Below are positions 11,208 to 20,395 of a stretch of 64,000 nucleotides of DNA, one piece after another. Origin of the DNA: Stappia sp. (GTDB lineage Bacteria; Pseudomonadota; Alphaproteobacteria; Rhizobiales; Stappiaceae); contig PBLF01000018.1 in NCBI GenBank assembly GCA_002722295.1, positions 97,313 to 161,312 on the forward strand, in the 5' to 3' direction. The notes beneath the pieces were generated by a model that saw only the letters and a program-made list of their open reading frames with translations, had not been told where the DNA came from and made no database searches. Each line of letters opens with the position of its first letter. The first letter of the stretch is position 1. A program made the translations under genes and the position numbers.

Positions 11208-12365
11208 ATGGCGAATTTCACGCTTTCAAGGGTCCCGCGTATCGTCAGCGGCGAGGGGGCCTCGGGGCAAATCGGAGACCTCGTCGGCGATCTTGCCGGA
11301 GATGTGGCCGGAGACGGGGCCTGCGTCCTGCTTGTCGCCGACGCGGGGCTCTCGGCACTCGGGATCACGGCGCGTGTCGCCGGCAACATGAAGGACGCCG
11401 GCCACCGCGTCGTCACCTACGACCGGATCATGAGCGACCCGCGCGAGGAGCGGGTGGAGGAGGTCATCGCGCTTGCCCGCGACCGTGACGCGGGCGTGGT
11501 CGTCGCGCTCGGCGGCGGCTCGGCGCTCGATGCGGGAAAGCTCGTGGCGGCCGCCCTTCGCGCGCCGGGCAGGCTGTGCGGTTATCGCCTTGCCGCGAAG
11601 CCCCTGCCGCGTGCCCGTCCGCCGCTTGTCTGCGTGCCGACCACGGCCGGAACGGGATCGGAGACGACCGCCGTGTCGGTCGTCTCCGATGCGCTCGGTG
11701 TCAAATACTGGTACTGGGCCGACAGCCTGAAGCCGGATGTCGCGCTGCTCGATCCGCTGCTGACGACCGGGCTGCCGGCCCCGCTCACCGCCGCCTGCGG
11801 TATGGACGCCATCGTGCACGCCATGGAGGCGGCGACCGCCCGGGCCGGGTTTGCGGAAAACAGCGAGCTCTGTCACGGCGCGATCCGTCTTGCCGTGGGC
11901 AATCTGGAGCGTGCCGTCGCCGAGCCCGAGGATCTGGACGCGCGCGGCGCCATGCTGCTGGCCGCGGCCCGGGCCGGCATGGGCATAGACAATGCAGGAA
12001 CCGGCATCGCGCACATGATCGCCCATGCGCTCGCGAGCCTCATGCCGATCCATCACGGGCGCGCCGTGGCGCTCGGCATGGCCGCATCGCTTTCCTGGTC
12101 GATGGAGGGACAGGAAGACGCCTACGCCGGCGTCGCGAATGCCTTCGGCTGCGCCCACTACGGCGAGCTTCCCATGGCCTTTTGCGGGCTGGTGCGGCGG
12201 CTCGGCATTTCGCTGCATCTTCCCGCCGACACCAACCGCCTGACGCCCGAACGCCTGGCGGCACAGATGGCACGGCCCGAGAACGCGCCCATGCGCAATG
12301 CGAGCCTGCGGGAGGTCGGTGACGCGGATCTGCTGCTGCTGGCGGAACGCGTCGTGGCCGGATGA
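11208..12365 (+). CDS. Iron-containing (group III) alcohol dehydrogenase
   Basis: The 385-residue protein is a NAD(P)-dependent dehydrogenase of the iron-activated family. It shows the NAD-binding glycine motif ALGGGSALDAGK, the PTTAGTGSE signature, and the metal ligands Asp and His in GMDAIVHAMEA, His in GIAHMIAHAL and His in PIHHGRAVA. Length is normal. The substrate is not evident; the family includes ethanol, butanol, propanediol and maleylacetate reductases. It is translationally close to the LysR gene that follows, which is a plausible regulator. The strong AT stretch and purine-rich GAGGGGGA before the ATG support the start. Confidence 0.92.
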   Translation: MANFTLSRVPRIVSGEGASGQIGDLVGDLAGDVAGDGACVLLVADAGLSALGITARVAGNMKDAGHRVVTYDRIMSDPREERVEEVIALARDRDAGVVVALGGGSALDAGKLVAAALRAPGRLCGYRLAAKPLPRARPPLVCVPTTAGTGSETTAVSVVSDALGVKYWYWADSLKPDVALLDPLLTTGLPAPLTAACGMDAIVHAMEAATARAGFAENSELCHGAIRLAVGNLERAVAEPEDLDARGAMLLAAARAGMGIDNAGTGIAHMIAHALASLMPIHHGRAVALGMAASLSWSMEGQEDAYAGVANAFGCAHYGELPMAFCGLVRRLGISLHLPADTNRLTPERLAAQMARPENAPMRNASLREVGDADLLLLAERVVAG

Positions 12366-12490
12366 CCCGGCGGACGGAGAAGCCGGGCGGCGATTTCCCG
12401 TTCCACCGCAAGGAGTGCTTTCCAGATCGCGAAAGCACGCGTAGCCTTGCAGGCATCGACTGCCCCGATCCATCTGTCCTCCGACGCCCG

Positions 12491-13477
12491 ATGACGCCAA
12501 CCGCGATGCCGCAGCCCGACCAGATCGACCGCCGCCGCCTGCCGCTCAACTCGCTGCGTGCCTTCGAGGCCGCCGCGCGCCAGATGAGCTTCACCCGCGC
12601 GGCCGAGGGGCTCGGCGTCACCCAGTCCGCGATCAGCCGTCATGTGCTCAATCTGGAGGAGGTCGTCGGCGCCCAGCTTTTCGAGCGGCGCGGCTCGGCG
12701 CTGGCCCTGACCAAGGCGGGCGCCGACCTTCTGGCAGCGGTGACACCCGGCTTCGACCGGCTCCAGGGCGGTCTCAACGCGATCTGCGGTCTCGACAGGG
12801 GCGGCACGCTGCGTCTCGCCCTGCCGCCGTCCTTCGCGGTGCGGATCGCGGCTCCCATCCTGGAGGCCTGCCGCTCGGGGACCGGGCTCGCCATCGAGAT
12901 CGACACGCCATACGAGCTGGAGAGCCTCGACCACTCCGTTCACGACGCGGCGGTGGTCTTCTCGCGCCCGCGCGTCACCGACCAGGTGATGGACCTCCTG
13001 TGGATGGAGGAACTGACCGTTCTCTGCCGGCCGGATCTGGCTGCCCGCGTCGCCTCGGAAGGGCTGGAGCGGCTGCTTGCCGAGGCCGGCATCCTGCACA
13101 TTCGCAACGAGGGCGGCCGGCACACCGCATGGAGCGAGTTTCTTCGCGCCACGGGGCTTTCGCTGCCGCTGCCGCAGGGGCTTGTCTTCGACACCGCGCA
13201 TATGGCGCTCGATTTCGCCGCCCGCGAGGGAGGGCTCGTGGTGGCCGACCGCAGGCTTGCCGCCCGCGACATCGCGGAAGGGAGGCTCGCCGCGCCGATG
13301 CCGCGGAGCGCGCCGTCGGGGTTCGGCTATTTCATGCTGTTTCGGCCGGATGACCTGCAGCGCGAGGCGGTGCAGCTTTTCCGCAGCCGGCTGGCACGCG
13401 AATTCGCGCCCGTCGGGACCGCTGGCCAGGGCACGGCCGAAAGCGGTTGGGACGAGCGCCACGAAGGGGTTGCCTGA
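12491..13477 (+). CDS. LysR-family transcriptional regulator, GcvA-like
   Basis: The 328-residue product has the GcvA-type N-terminus (LPLNSLRAFEAAARQMSFTRAA) with the winged helix-turn-helix (LGVTQSAISRHVLNLEEVVG) and a C-terminal ligand-binding domain. The frame is open upstream and an in-frame ATG at 12362 overlaps the dehydrogenase stop as ATGA, but that extension (43 residues, charged, no similarity to the family) is unlikely, so 12491 is used; 12506 is a third option. It may control the adjacent alcohol dehydrogenase or the soxBDAG operon downstream. Its stop codon lies inside the first unit of a short tandem repeat. Confidence 0.9.
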   Translation: MTPTAMPQPDQIDRRRLPLNSLRAFEAAARQMSFTRAAEGLGVTQSAISRHVLNLEEVVGAQLFERRGSALALTKAGADLLAAVTPGFDRLQGGLNAICGLDRGGTLRLALPPSFAVRIAAPILEACRSGTGLAIEIDTPYELESLDHSVHDAAVVFSRPRVTDQVMDLLWMEELTVLCRPDLAARVASEGLERLLAEAGILHIRNEGGRHTAWSEFLRATGLSLPLPQGLVFDTAHMALDFAAREGGLVVADRRLAARDIAEGRLAAPMPRSAPSGFGYFMLFRPDDLQREAVQLFRSRLAREFAPVGTAGQGTAESGWDERHEGVA

Positions 13478-13550
13478 GGGGGGACCCCGAAAAAGGGGGT
13501 GCCTGAGGGGTACCCCGAAAATGGGGGTGCCTGAGGGCCGCTCCGAACGA
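13467..13550. repeat. Three-unit tandem repeat, 27-29 bp, spanning the LysR stop codon
   Basis: Units run 13467-13495, 13496-13523 and 13524-13550, each built as a G run, TGCCTGAGGG, then a C/G-rich arm and CCGAA. Units 1 and 2 contain complementary GGGG and CCCC arms that could form small hairpins. The TGA in unit 1 is the stop codon of the LysR gene. The third unit has diverged at its end. Confidence 0.8.
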
Positions 13551-13637
13551 TGACCCCGGCGGTGACGCTCAGGGTGGGAGAGGCCGAAGGCCCGCATCCG
13601 CCCGCGCCCCGCCGGATTGCTTGGGGGAGCCTTGACG

Positions 13638-14897
13638 TTGCAGCACTATTCCGTCCTGTCGCTGGTCGCGAACGCGTTCTCGGGACACCGCCACTGGCGT
13701 CCCGCCTGGCGCAAGCCGGATCCGAAACCCGCCTATGACGCCATCATCGTCGGCGGCGGGGGCCATGGTCTCTCCACCGCCTACTATCTGGCGAAGGAAC
13801 ACGGCATCACCAATGTCGCGGTGCTGGAAAAGGGCTGGCTCGGGTCGGGCAACATCGGCCGCAACACGACCATCGTGCGCTCCAACTACATGCTCGCGGA
13901 GAACGCCCGCTTCTACGAGTGGTCGATGAAGCTGTGGGAGGGCCTGTCGCGGGACCTCAACTACAACGTCATGTTTTCCCAGCGCGGCGTGCTGAACCTC
14001 GCCCATTCCCCGTCCCAGATGGACGCCTACGCGCGGCGCGGCAACGCCATGCGCATGGAGGGCATCGACGCGGAGCTTCTCGACCGGGAACAGGTCGCCG
14101 CCCGCGTTCCCGGCCTCGACATGTCGCCGAAGGCACGCTTTCCGATCACCGGCGGCCTGCTGCAGCCGCGCGCCGGCACCGCCCGTCACGACGCCGTTGC
14201 CTGGGGCTATGCGCGCGCGGCGGATGCGCGCGGCGTCGACATCATCGAGAACTGCGAGGTCACCGGCTTCATCGAGGAGGAGGGGCGCGTCGTCGGCGTC
14301 ACCACCACGCGCGGCGACATTCGCGCGCCGAAGATCGGCGTCGCCGTCGCCGGCAGCACGTCGGAGGTGATGCGCAAGGCCGGCGTCCCGCATCTGCCCA
14401 TCGAGAGCCACGTGCTGCAGGCCTTCGTCTCCGAGCCGGTGAAGCCGATCCTCGACAGCGTCGTCACCTTCGGCGCCGGGCATCTCTACATGTCCCAGTC
14501 GGACAAGGGCGGCCTCGTCTTCGGCGGTGACATCGACAAGTACAATTCCTATGCCCAGCGGGGAAACCTGCCGGTGGTGGAACACGTCATGAGCGAGGCG
14601 GTGGCCATGCTGCCCTTCGTGTCGCGCCTGCGGCTGCTGCGCAACTGGGGCGGCATCATGGACATGAGCATGGATGGCAGCCCGATCATCACGACCGGCC
14701 CGCGCCCGGGCCTCTATCTCAACTGCGGCTGGTGCTACGGCGGCTTCAAGGCGACACCGGCATCGGGCTGGTGCTTTGCCTGGACCATGGCGAAGGACGA
14801 GCCCCACGCGCTCAACGCCCCCTTCTCCCTCGACCGTTTCCATCGCGGCGCCGTCCTGGACGAGCGCGGCGCCGGTCCGCTCCCCAAGATGCACTGA
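13638..14897 (+). CDS. soxB: Sarcosine oxidase beta subunit
   Basis: The 419-residue beta subunit carries FAD and covalent FMN and oxidises sarcosine to glycine, formaldehyde (as methylene-THF when folate is present) and H2O2. The Rossmann motif DAIIVGGGGHGLSTAYYL is at about residues 34-51, and the His in TARHDAVAW (about residue 184) lies where the FMN-linked His is expected. The start is a TTG: the family begins MQ/MK-x-YS, which matches the TTG at 13638, and GGGGGA at 13623-13628 is well spaced for it. It is the first gene of the soxBDAG operon. Confidence 0.95.
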   Translation: MQHYSVLSLVANAFSGHRHWRPAWRKPDPKPAYDAIIVGGGGHGLSTAYYLAKEHGITNVAVLEKGWLGSGNIGRNTTIVRSNYMLAENARFYEWSMKLWEGLSRDLNYNVMFSQRGVLNLAHSPSQMDAYARRGNAMRMEGIDAELLDREQVAARVPGLDMSPKARFPITGGLLQPRAGTARHDAVAWGYARAADARGVDIIENCEVTGFIEEEGRVVGVTTTRGDIRAPKIGVAVAGSTSEVMRKAGVPHLPIESHVLQAFVSEPVKPILDSVVTFGAGHLYMSQSDKGGLVFGGDIDKYNSYAQRGNLPVVEHVMSEAVAMLPFVSRLRLLRNWGGIMDMSMDGSPIITTGPRPGLYLNCGWCYGGFKATPASGWCFAWTMAKDEPHALNAPFSLDRFHRGAVLDERGAGPLPKMH

Positions 14898-14910
14898 AAG
14901 GGCGCGATCC

Positions 14911-15204
14911 ATGCGCATTGACTGTCCCTGTTGCGGGCCGAGGGCCCTGTCCGAATTCTCCTATGGCGGCGACGCCACGCTGGTGCGCCCGGACCTTGCC
15001 GTGAACGAGGCTGCCCCCTTCGCCGCCTTCGTCTACGACCGTGCCAACCCGCGCGGCCCCCACGAGGAACTCTGGCACCATATCGGCGGCTGCCGGCACT
15101 GGCTCAAGGTGCGGCGCGACACCGCCACCCACGAGATCCTGTCGGTGGAGCCGGCGGGCCGCGCGGCGCAGCTTGCCGCCGCCGTTCCGGGGAGGGGCGC
15201 ATGA
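14911..15204 (+). CDS. soxD: Sarcosine oxidase delta subunit
   Basis: The 97-residue delta subunit has the zinc-binding set of the family: CPCC near the N-terminus and the HHIGGCRHW segment near residue 60. It is a structural part of the heterotetramer at the interface with the alpha subunit. It starts 13 bp after soxB and its TGA overlaps the soxA start as ATGA. Confidence 0.95.
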   Translation: MRIDCPCCGPRALSEFSYGGDATLVRPDLAVNEAAPFAAFVYDRANPRGPHEELWHHIGGCRHWLKVRRDTATHEILSVEPAGRAAQLAAAVPGRGA

Positions 15205-18188
15205 GCGGGTTTCGGCTGAAGACCGGCGGCGCGCATGTGACGCGCGAGAGCATCCTGACCTTCCGGTTCGACGGAAAAACGCTGGAAGGTTACGAGGGCG
15301 ATACGCTCGCCTCCGCGCTCATCGCCTCTGGGCGCAAGCTCGTCGGCCGTTCGTTCAAGTACCACCGTCCGCGCGGTGTCTTCTCGGCTGGTGTGGAGGA
15401 GCCCAACGCGCTGGTGGAGCTGCGCACGGGATCGCGTCAGGAGCCCAACACCCGCGCCACGATGGCGGAGCTCTATGAAGGGCTGGACGCCGCGAGCCAG
15501 AACCGCTGGCCGAGCCTGCGGCACGACATGATGGCGGTGAACGACTACGTCTCGCCGCTGCTGACGGCGGGCTTCTACTACAAGACCTTCATGGAGGCGG
15601 GCCAGAGCGGCTGGCATGTCGCCGAGAAGTTCATCCGCCGCGCCGCCGGTCTCGGGCGCGGCACCCACTTTCCCGATCCCGACCGCTACGATAAGCAGAA
15701 CGCCTTCTGCGACCTTCTCGTCGTGGGCGCCGGCCCCGCCGGCATGATGGCGGCCCTGGCCGCCGCCCGGGCCGGGCTGAAGGTGATCCTTGCCGACGAG
15801 AACGTGCACCCGGGCGGGCGTGTCTTCGAGGAAAGCGGGCGGATCGACGGGCTCGAACCGGCGGTCTGGGCGTCACGGACGGCCGCGATGCTGGAGGCGG
15901 AGGGCGTGCGCCTCATGGCCCGCACCAGCGTCTACGGCTATTTCGACGGCAATGTGCTCGGCGCGGTGGAGCGCGTCGGCGACCATCTGCGCGAGCCGCC
16001 GGTCTTCACGCCCCGCCAGCGTCACTGGACGATCCATGCGGGGCACGTGGTGCTTGCCACCGGTGCCATCGAGCGGCCCCTGGTCTTTTCCGGCAATGAT
16101 GCGCCCGGCGTGATGCTGGCCTCGGCGGGACTTGCCTATGCACGTCGCTTCGGCGTGGCCGTCGGGCGCTCCGTGATCGTTTTCTCCAACAACGACGGCG
16201 GCGCGCGCACCGCGCTCTCGCTGCATGAGCTGGGCGTGCCGGTCAAGGCGGTGGTCGACTGCCGCCGCGCGATCGACGCCGGAATGGCGGAGGAGCTCGC
16301 CGAGCGCGGCATTCGCGTGGAAACGGGGGCCGTCGTCGCGGCGACCAGGGGACGCAAGGCGCTCGCCTCGGTGGAGATTCGGGGCTTCGATCCCGACACC
16401 GGGCGCCTCGGCGACAACGGAATGCACCCGGCCTGCGACACGCTTCTGGTCGCGGGCGGCTGGACGCCGAGCGTTCATCTGGCGAGCCAGGCCGGCAGCG
16501 CGCCGGTCTTCGACGAGGGGCTGCACTCCTTCGTGCCGGGTACCCCGCGCGAGGCCTGGACGGCCTGCGGCGCCTGTTCCGGGCGGCTTGATCTCGCGGC
16601 CTGCCTGGAAAGCGGGCGCGACGCGGGCCTCGCGGCGGCCGCGGCCCTTGGCAAGGCGATGGCGGGCCCGGTGTTCGGGCTGCCGGAGCTTTCCGGCGTC
16701 GCGGCGGCGGAACTGCCCGCGCCGGTCTTCGAGGTGCCTGCCTGCGGTCGCGGCAAGCGTTTCGTCGATCTCCAGCACGACGTGACCGCAGACGACATCG
16801 CGCTCGCCAATCGCGAGGGCTTTTCCTCGGTGGAACACGTCAAGCGCTACACCACGCTCGGCATGGCGGCGGACCAGGGCAAGACCTCCAACGTCAACGC
16901 CATCGCGCTGCTTGCGCGCGAGCGCGGTCTCGCGAGCGCCGGCGTCGGCACCACCCGCTTCCGCATGCCGTGGACGCCGGTGACGATCGGCGCGCTGGCC
17001 GGGCGCGAGACGGGCGGTCATCTGGCGCCCGTGCGGCGCACCCCGCTGCATGACTGGCATGTGGAGCAGGGGGCGGAGATGATGGCGGCGGGCCGCTGGA
17101 TGCGCCCAAGGGCCTACATCCGCGCCGGCGAGACGCTCGAGCAGGCCTATGTGCGCGAGGCCCGCGCCGTGCGCGCCTCCGTCGGGCTCGTCGATGTCTC
17201 CACGCTCGGCAAGATCGACGTGCAGGGGCCGGATGCGGCGGCCTTTCTCGACCGGCTCTATGCAAACCCCATGGGAAAGCTCGCCGTCGGCAAGGCGCGC
17301 TACGGCGTGATGCTGCGCGAGGACGGCATCCTCTTCGACGACGGCACCGCCTGGCGCCTGTCCGTGTCGCGATTCCTCGTCACGACGACCACGGCGAACG
17401 CCGCCGCCGTGCTTGCCCACATGGAGCACTGCCTGGAAATCCTGTGGCCGGAGCTTCACGTTAATGTGACCTCGGTGACCGACCGATACGCCGCACTGGC
17501 CATCGCCGGCCCGGCCTCGCGGGCGGTGCTTGCAAGCGCGCTTGGCGAGGGCGACGTGTCCGACGCGGCCTGTCCGCACATGGGCATCGTGCGCGGGCGC
17601 ATCGGTGCGACGCCGGTCATGATCGCCCGGCTCTCCTTTTCGGGCGAGCTTGCCTATGAGGTCTACAGCGACTGGAACGACGGGCCGGCGGTCTGGGAAG
17701 CCCTGCTTGCCGCTGGGGCAAATGACTCGATCACGCCCTACGGCATGGAAGCGCTGGGCACGCTCCGGATCGAGAAGGGGCACATCACCGGCGCGGAGAT
17801 GGACGGGCGCACGACGCTTGCCGATCTCGGGCTCGGGCGCATGGCCTCGCGGCGCAAGCCCTATATCGGGTCGGCGATGCTCGACCGGGAGGCCCTTGCC
17901 GCTCCCGGCCGCCGGGTTCTGGTGGGCCTTGTGTCGCAGGACGGGAACCCGATCCGCACGGGCAGCCACTTGACCCTTCCCGGCGAAGCGGCGAGTCTGG
18001 GACATGTGACCGCCATGACCTTTTCACCGGTCGTGGGAACCCACATCGCGCTGGCCCTTCTTGCCGGCGGAAGAGAGCGCGTCGGCGATACGCTCGAGGC
18101 GGTCTTCCCCATGAAGGACGAGACGGTCCGGGTGAAGGTCACGGAGCCCTGTTTCCATGATCCTGAAGGGAACCTGCTAAATGTCTGA
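15201..18188 (+). CDS. soxA: Sarcosine oxidase alpha subunit
   Basis: The 995-residue alpha subunit has an N-terminal ferredoxin-fold domain (about 15-100, without iron-ligand cysteines, as normal), a NAD-binding Rossmann domain (VVGAGPAGMMAALAAARAGL, about residue 175), a second dinucleotide-binding part, and a C-terminal aminomethyltransferase-like folate domain (about 600-980) that transfers the methyl-derived carbon to THF. Length and order match the four-subunit enzyme. Start and stop overlap the soxD and soxG frames, so all four subunits are translationally linked. Confidence 0.96.
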   Translation: MSGFRLKTGGAHVTRESILTFRFDGKTLEGYEGDTLASALIASGRKLVGRSFKYHRPRGVFSAGVEEPNALVELRTGSRQEPNTRATMAELYEGLDAASQNRWPSLRHDMMAVNDYVSPLLTAGFYYKTFMEAGQSGWHVAEKFIRRAAGLGRGTHFPDPDRYDKQNAFCDLLVVGAGPAGMMAALAAARAGLKVILADENVHPGGRVFEESGRIDGLEPAVWASRTAAMLEAEGVRLMARTSVYGYFDGNVLGAVERVGDHLREPPVFTPRQRHWTIHAGHVVLATGAIERPLVFSGNDAPGVMLASAGLAYARRFGVAVGRSVIVFSNNDGGARTALSLHELGVPVKAVVDCRRAIDAGMAEELAERGIRVETGAVVAATRGRKALASVEIRGFDPDTGRLGDNGMHPACDTLLVAGGWTPSVHLASQAGSAPVFDEGLHSFVPGTPREAWTACGACSGRLDLAACLESGRDAGLAAAAALGKAMAGPVFGLPELSGVAAAELPAPVFEVPACGRGKRFVDLQHDVTADDIALANREGFSSVEHVKRYTTLGMAADQGKTSNVNAIALLARERGLASAGVGTTRFRMPWTPVTIGALAGRETGGHLAPVRRTPLHDWHVEQGAEMMAAGRWMRPRAYIRAGETLEQAYVREARAVRASVGLVDVSTLGKIDVQGPDAAAFLDRLYANPMGKLAVGKARYGVMLREDGILFDDGTAWRLSVSRFLVTTTTANAAAVLAHMEHCLEILWPELHVNVTSVTDRYAALAIAGPASRAVLASALGEGDVSDAACPHMGIVRGRIGATPVMIARLSFSGELAYEVYSDWNDGPAVWEALLAAGANDSITPYGMEALGTLRIEKGHITGAEMDGRTTLADLGLGRMASRRKPYIGSAMLDREALAAPGRRVLVGLVSQDGNPIRTGSHLTLPGEAASLGHVTAMTFSPVVGTHIALALLAGGRERVGDTLEAVFPMKDETVRVKVTEPCFHDPEGNLLNV

Positions 18189-18819
18189 CAGTCCTCTTGA
18201 TACGAGCATCCCCCAGATGGAGGCGGATCACCCGCATCCAACGGGACCGCTCGTGCCGGGAGAGACCGGCGGCGCGGGCGAGGCACGCCTCCTCCTGAAC
18301 GAGGTCGAACTGCCCGCCGTCGTCGAGATCGGAGCCTGGCCGAACTGCCTCGAGGTGGTGTCCACGCGGCTTGGCGAGATCGTGGGCACCTCGCTTCCCG
18401 GGCGTCCGGGGCGGTTCTGCGAGGGCGAGGGCGCATTGCTCGGATGGGTGGCCTTCGGCCGCTTCCTCTGGCTTTCCGCGAGTGCCGACGACGTCGCGCG
18501 GCTGGAAGGGGCCTTCGAAACGGACGAGGCGTCCGTGGTCGATCTGGTCAGCGCGCGCAACGGGGTTCGTCTGACCGGCGACGTCGCGCCGGATCTTCTC
18601 AACAAGGCCGTGGCGATCGACTTCGATCCGCGTGCCTTCCCGCCCGGTTCGCTGGCCCAGACGGTCATCCACGAGGTGCCGGTGGTGATCCTGCGTCGCA
18701 CGGTCGAGAGCTTCGACCTGCTGTCGCCCTCGAGCTTTGCGGAAACCATCTCGGACTGGCTTCGGGACGCGGCGCTCGAGTTCGGCTACAGGGTCGAGGA
18801 TCCGGTCAAGGTCGCATGA
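18181..18819 (+). CDS. soxG: Sarcosine oxidase gamma subunit
   Basis: The 212-residue product matches the gamma subunit in size, position and content: a small aminomethyltransferase-like fold with NLLNKAVAIDFDPRAFPPG- and VVILRRTVESFDLL-type segments typical of SoxG. It overlaps soxA by 8 bp and its TGA overlaps the next start as ATGA. Confidence 0.93.
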   Translation: MSDSPLDTSIPQMEADHPHPTGPLVPGETGGAGEARLLLNEVELPAVVEIGAWPNCLEVVSTRLGEIVGTSLPGRPGRFCEGEGALLGWVAFGRFLWLSASADDVARLEGAFETDEASVVDLVSARNGVRLTGDVAPDLLNKAVAIDFDPRAFPPGSLAQTVIHEVPVVILRRTVESFDLLSPSSFAETISDWLRDAALEFGYRVEDPVKVA

Positions 18820-19538
18820 GCAGGCTGCTTCGCGAGATGCGGCGCGCGGCATGTGTCGCGGCCGTGCTCGCCATGCTGCCCCTTGGCGGGCAGGGCGTCG
18901 CGCGCGATCTCGAAGCGAACGACTTCCATGATTGGGGGAACGCCCAGCTGATCTTCGTTCAGGGGGCGGAACCGCTCGACCGCGCCCTCGTGCAGGCCAC
19001 GAAAAGTCCCTACACCCACGTCGGGATTGTGCGCCTGACGGGCGGCGGCCCGGTCGTGCTGGAGACCACGCCCTCGCTGTGGGAGGTCTTCGTCGAGGAC
19101 TTTCTCGACCAGTCGGCGGACGGGCACTATGCGGTCTACGGCCTGCGGGGACTGTCGGAGGAGGACGCCTTCACGCCTCCGCGCGTCGCCAATGAGTTCC
19201 TGGAAGCCCCCGACGATCCGTATCTGCGCGAGGGCCTGTCGGAAATGTCCGGCGCGGAACTGGTCAACCGCTCCTACCGCTCGCTCGGGCTGGACCTGGG
19301 AGAGCCGGTTCCCCTTGGCGATCTTGCCGCCGGCAGCCCGGAGCTGCGGACGTGGCTGGAGAGCGTCTGGCGCGCGCATCCCGACTGCAGCGTGCAGCGG
19401 CTCGACCGGGCGGATTGTCTCGCAAGGCTTGAGCGCCAGAAGGTGCTGACGCCGGCGGCCATCGGCGCGGCTCCCGGTCTCGTCTGCCTCTGGTCCAGCT
19501 TCCCGCAGGATCGGGAGCGCTGCCCGGGACCCCGATAG
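18816..19538 (+). CDS. Exported YiiX/YebB-like permuted papain-fold protein, probably lacking its catalytic Cys
   Basis: The 240-residue product has a signal peptide (to about residue 29, GVARD) and the features of the YiiX (peptidase C92, permuted NlpC/P60) family: AQLIFVQG near the mature N-terminus and SPYTHVGIVRL carrying the conserved His. In family members a nucleophilic Cys stands before SELV in the C-terminal half; here the matching segment reads MSGAELVNRSYRSLG, with Gly at the Cys position. Four Cys occur only in the last 65 residues. It overlaps soxG by 4 bp, so it is cotranscribed with sarcosine oxidase although no functional link is known. Confidence 0.75.
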   Translation: MSRLLREMRRAACVAAVLAMLPLGGQGVARDLEANDFHDWGNAQLIFVQGAEPLDRALVQATKSPYTHVGIVRLTGGGPVVLETTPSLWEVFVEDFLDQSADGHYAVYGLRGLSEEDAFTPPRVANEFLEAPDDPYLREGLSEMSGAELVNRSYRSLGLDLGEPVPLGDLAAGSPELRTWLESVWRAHPDCSVQRLDRADCLARLERQKVLTPAAIGAAPGLVCLWSSFPQDRERCPGPR

Positions 19539-19555
19539 GGCCCCGGGCCGGAGCG

Positions 19556-20296
19556 TCACGCCGTGGCGTCATCCTGCGGCTCTTCCGGCGACTTGCCGAT
19601 CCATTCCAGCGCGCGCTCAACGAAGGCCAGACCGTCGGTCTTGCACCATTCGCCATGCGCGAGCGTTGCCTGCTCGGGCTTCCAGCCCAGCACCTTGTCA
19701 CGTGCCGCGCGCGTCGGGGTGCGGTCGGTGAAGGACAGCCGCCATTCGCCCGGGGCATGGGGCGACTTCGCGGTGACGCCGTCGATATGCGCCAGCGGAC
19801 GCTGCCACCAGCTCCAGTGCTTTTGCAGGAAGTCCTCGCTGAACGCCTCGATCAGGTCGGCGAAGATCGCCGTGCGCGACGGGCGATGGAAGAACACCAC
19901 CTCGTCCATCATGAAGGAGCCGCGAAACCACGCCTGGTCGATATCCGGTCCCCACTCGGGCGGAGGGGTGTCCTCAAGCGCCGGCTGGAACGCGAGATCC
20001 GTGCGCTTGGCGATCGTGCTGGCCGGTCCCCAGAGCAGGGCCCGGGGAAAGGCGTCCTTCCATTCGCTCAGGAACAGGTGATGGATCTTGTTGGGGCTGA
20101 CCAGATGGGCGACGTGGCCAAGCGCCTCGACCTCGGCGCGCAACTCGTCGCTTAGGGCGATGGGCGACCAGACCCACAAGGCATCGCCCTCGAGCCGGGC
20201 GATCACCATCCGGGTGGGATAGGGAAAACTGTAGAAATCGACGATGGGGCCGTCGGCCATCCATATCCGGTCTCCGATCGGGTGAAGCTGCGTCAT
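19556..20296 (-). CDS. DUF4336 family protein
   Basis: The 246-residue protein matches the DUF4336 pattern: ADGPIVDFYSFPYPTRM near the N-terminus, then LVSPNKIHHLFLSEW, and a metallo-beta-lactamase-like layout in which HHLF supplies His residues. Biochemical function is not established for the family. The gene is divergent from a TetR regulator; the palindromic site at 20325-20355 lies between the two starts, so it is probably that regulator's target. The start at 20296 is used because the upstream in-frame region covers the operator. Confidence 0.82.
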   Translation of the reverse strand: MTQLHPIGDRIWMADGPIVDFYSFPYPTRMVIARLEGDALWVWSPIALSDELRAEVEALGHVAHLVSPNKIHHLFLSEWKDAFPRALLWGPASTIAKRTDLAFQPALEDTPPPEWGPDIDQAWFRGSFMMDEVVFFHRPSRTAIFADLIEAFSEDFLQKHWSWWQRPLAHIDGVTAKSPHAPGEWRLSFTDRTPTRAARDKVLGWKPEQATLAHGEWCKTDGLAFVERALEWIGKSPEEPQDDATA

Positions 20297-20324
20297 AAGG
20301 GGCCTCGGGCGTTGTGAGCCGCAA

Positions 20325-20355
20325 TGTGTACCGTACTGTGTACCAGTGGTACACA
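20325..20355. promoter_or_regulatory. Probable TetR operator: perfect palindrome plus an extra direct half-site
   Basis: TGTGTACC-AGT-GGTACACA is a perfect 8-bp inverted repeat at 20337-20355. A further TGTGTACC lies 12 bp upstream at 20325-20332. The three half-sites fill the gap between the divergent DUF4336 and TetR genes, where a self-regulating TetR protein would be expected to bind. Confidence 0.8.
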
Positions 20356-20395
20356 CTCTGGTTTGTAGGGACGGCCGGTGCTATCTGTCAATGCC

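Noticed and set aside
9783..11416. Minus-strand frames across the intergenic repeats (9783-10946 and 10559-11416)
   Set aside because: The predicted peptides repeat themselves because the DNA repeats; they are translations of elements A and B and start inside neighbouring genes.
12362..12490. Extended N-terminus of the GcvA-like regulator starting at the ATGA overlap
   Set aside because: The extra 43 residues are charged and unlike any LysR N-terminus, while 12491 gives the normal family opening.
13467..13550. CRISPR-like repeat
   Set aside because: Units follow one another directly with no spacers, and no cas genes are present.
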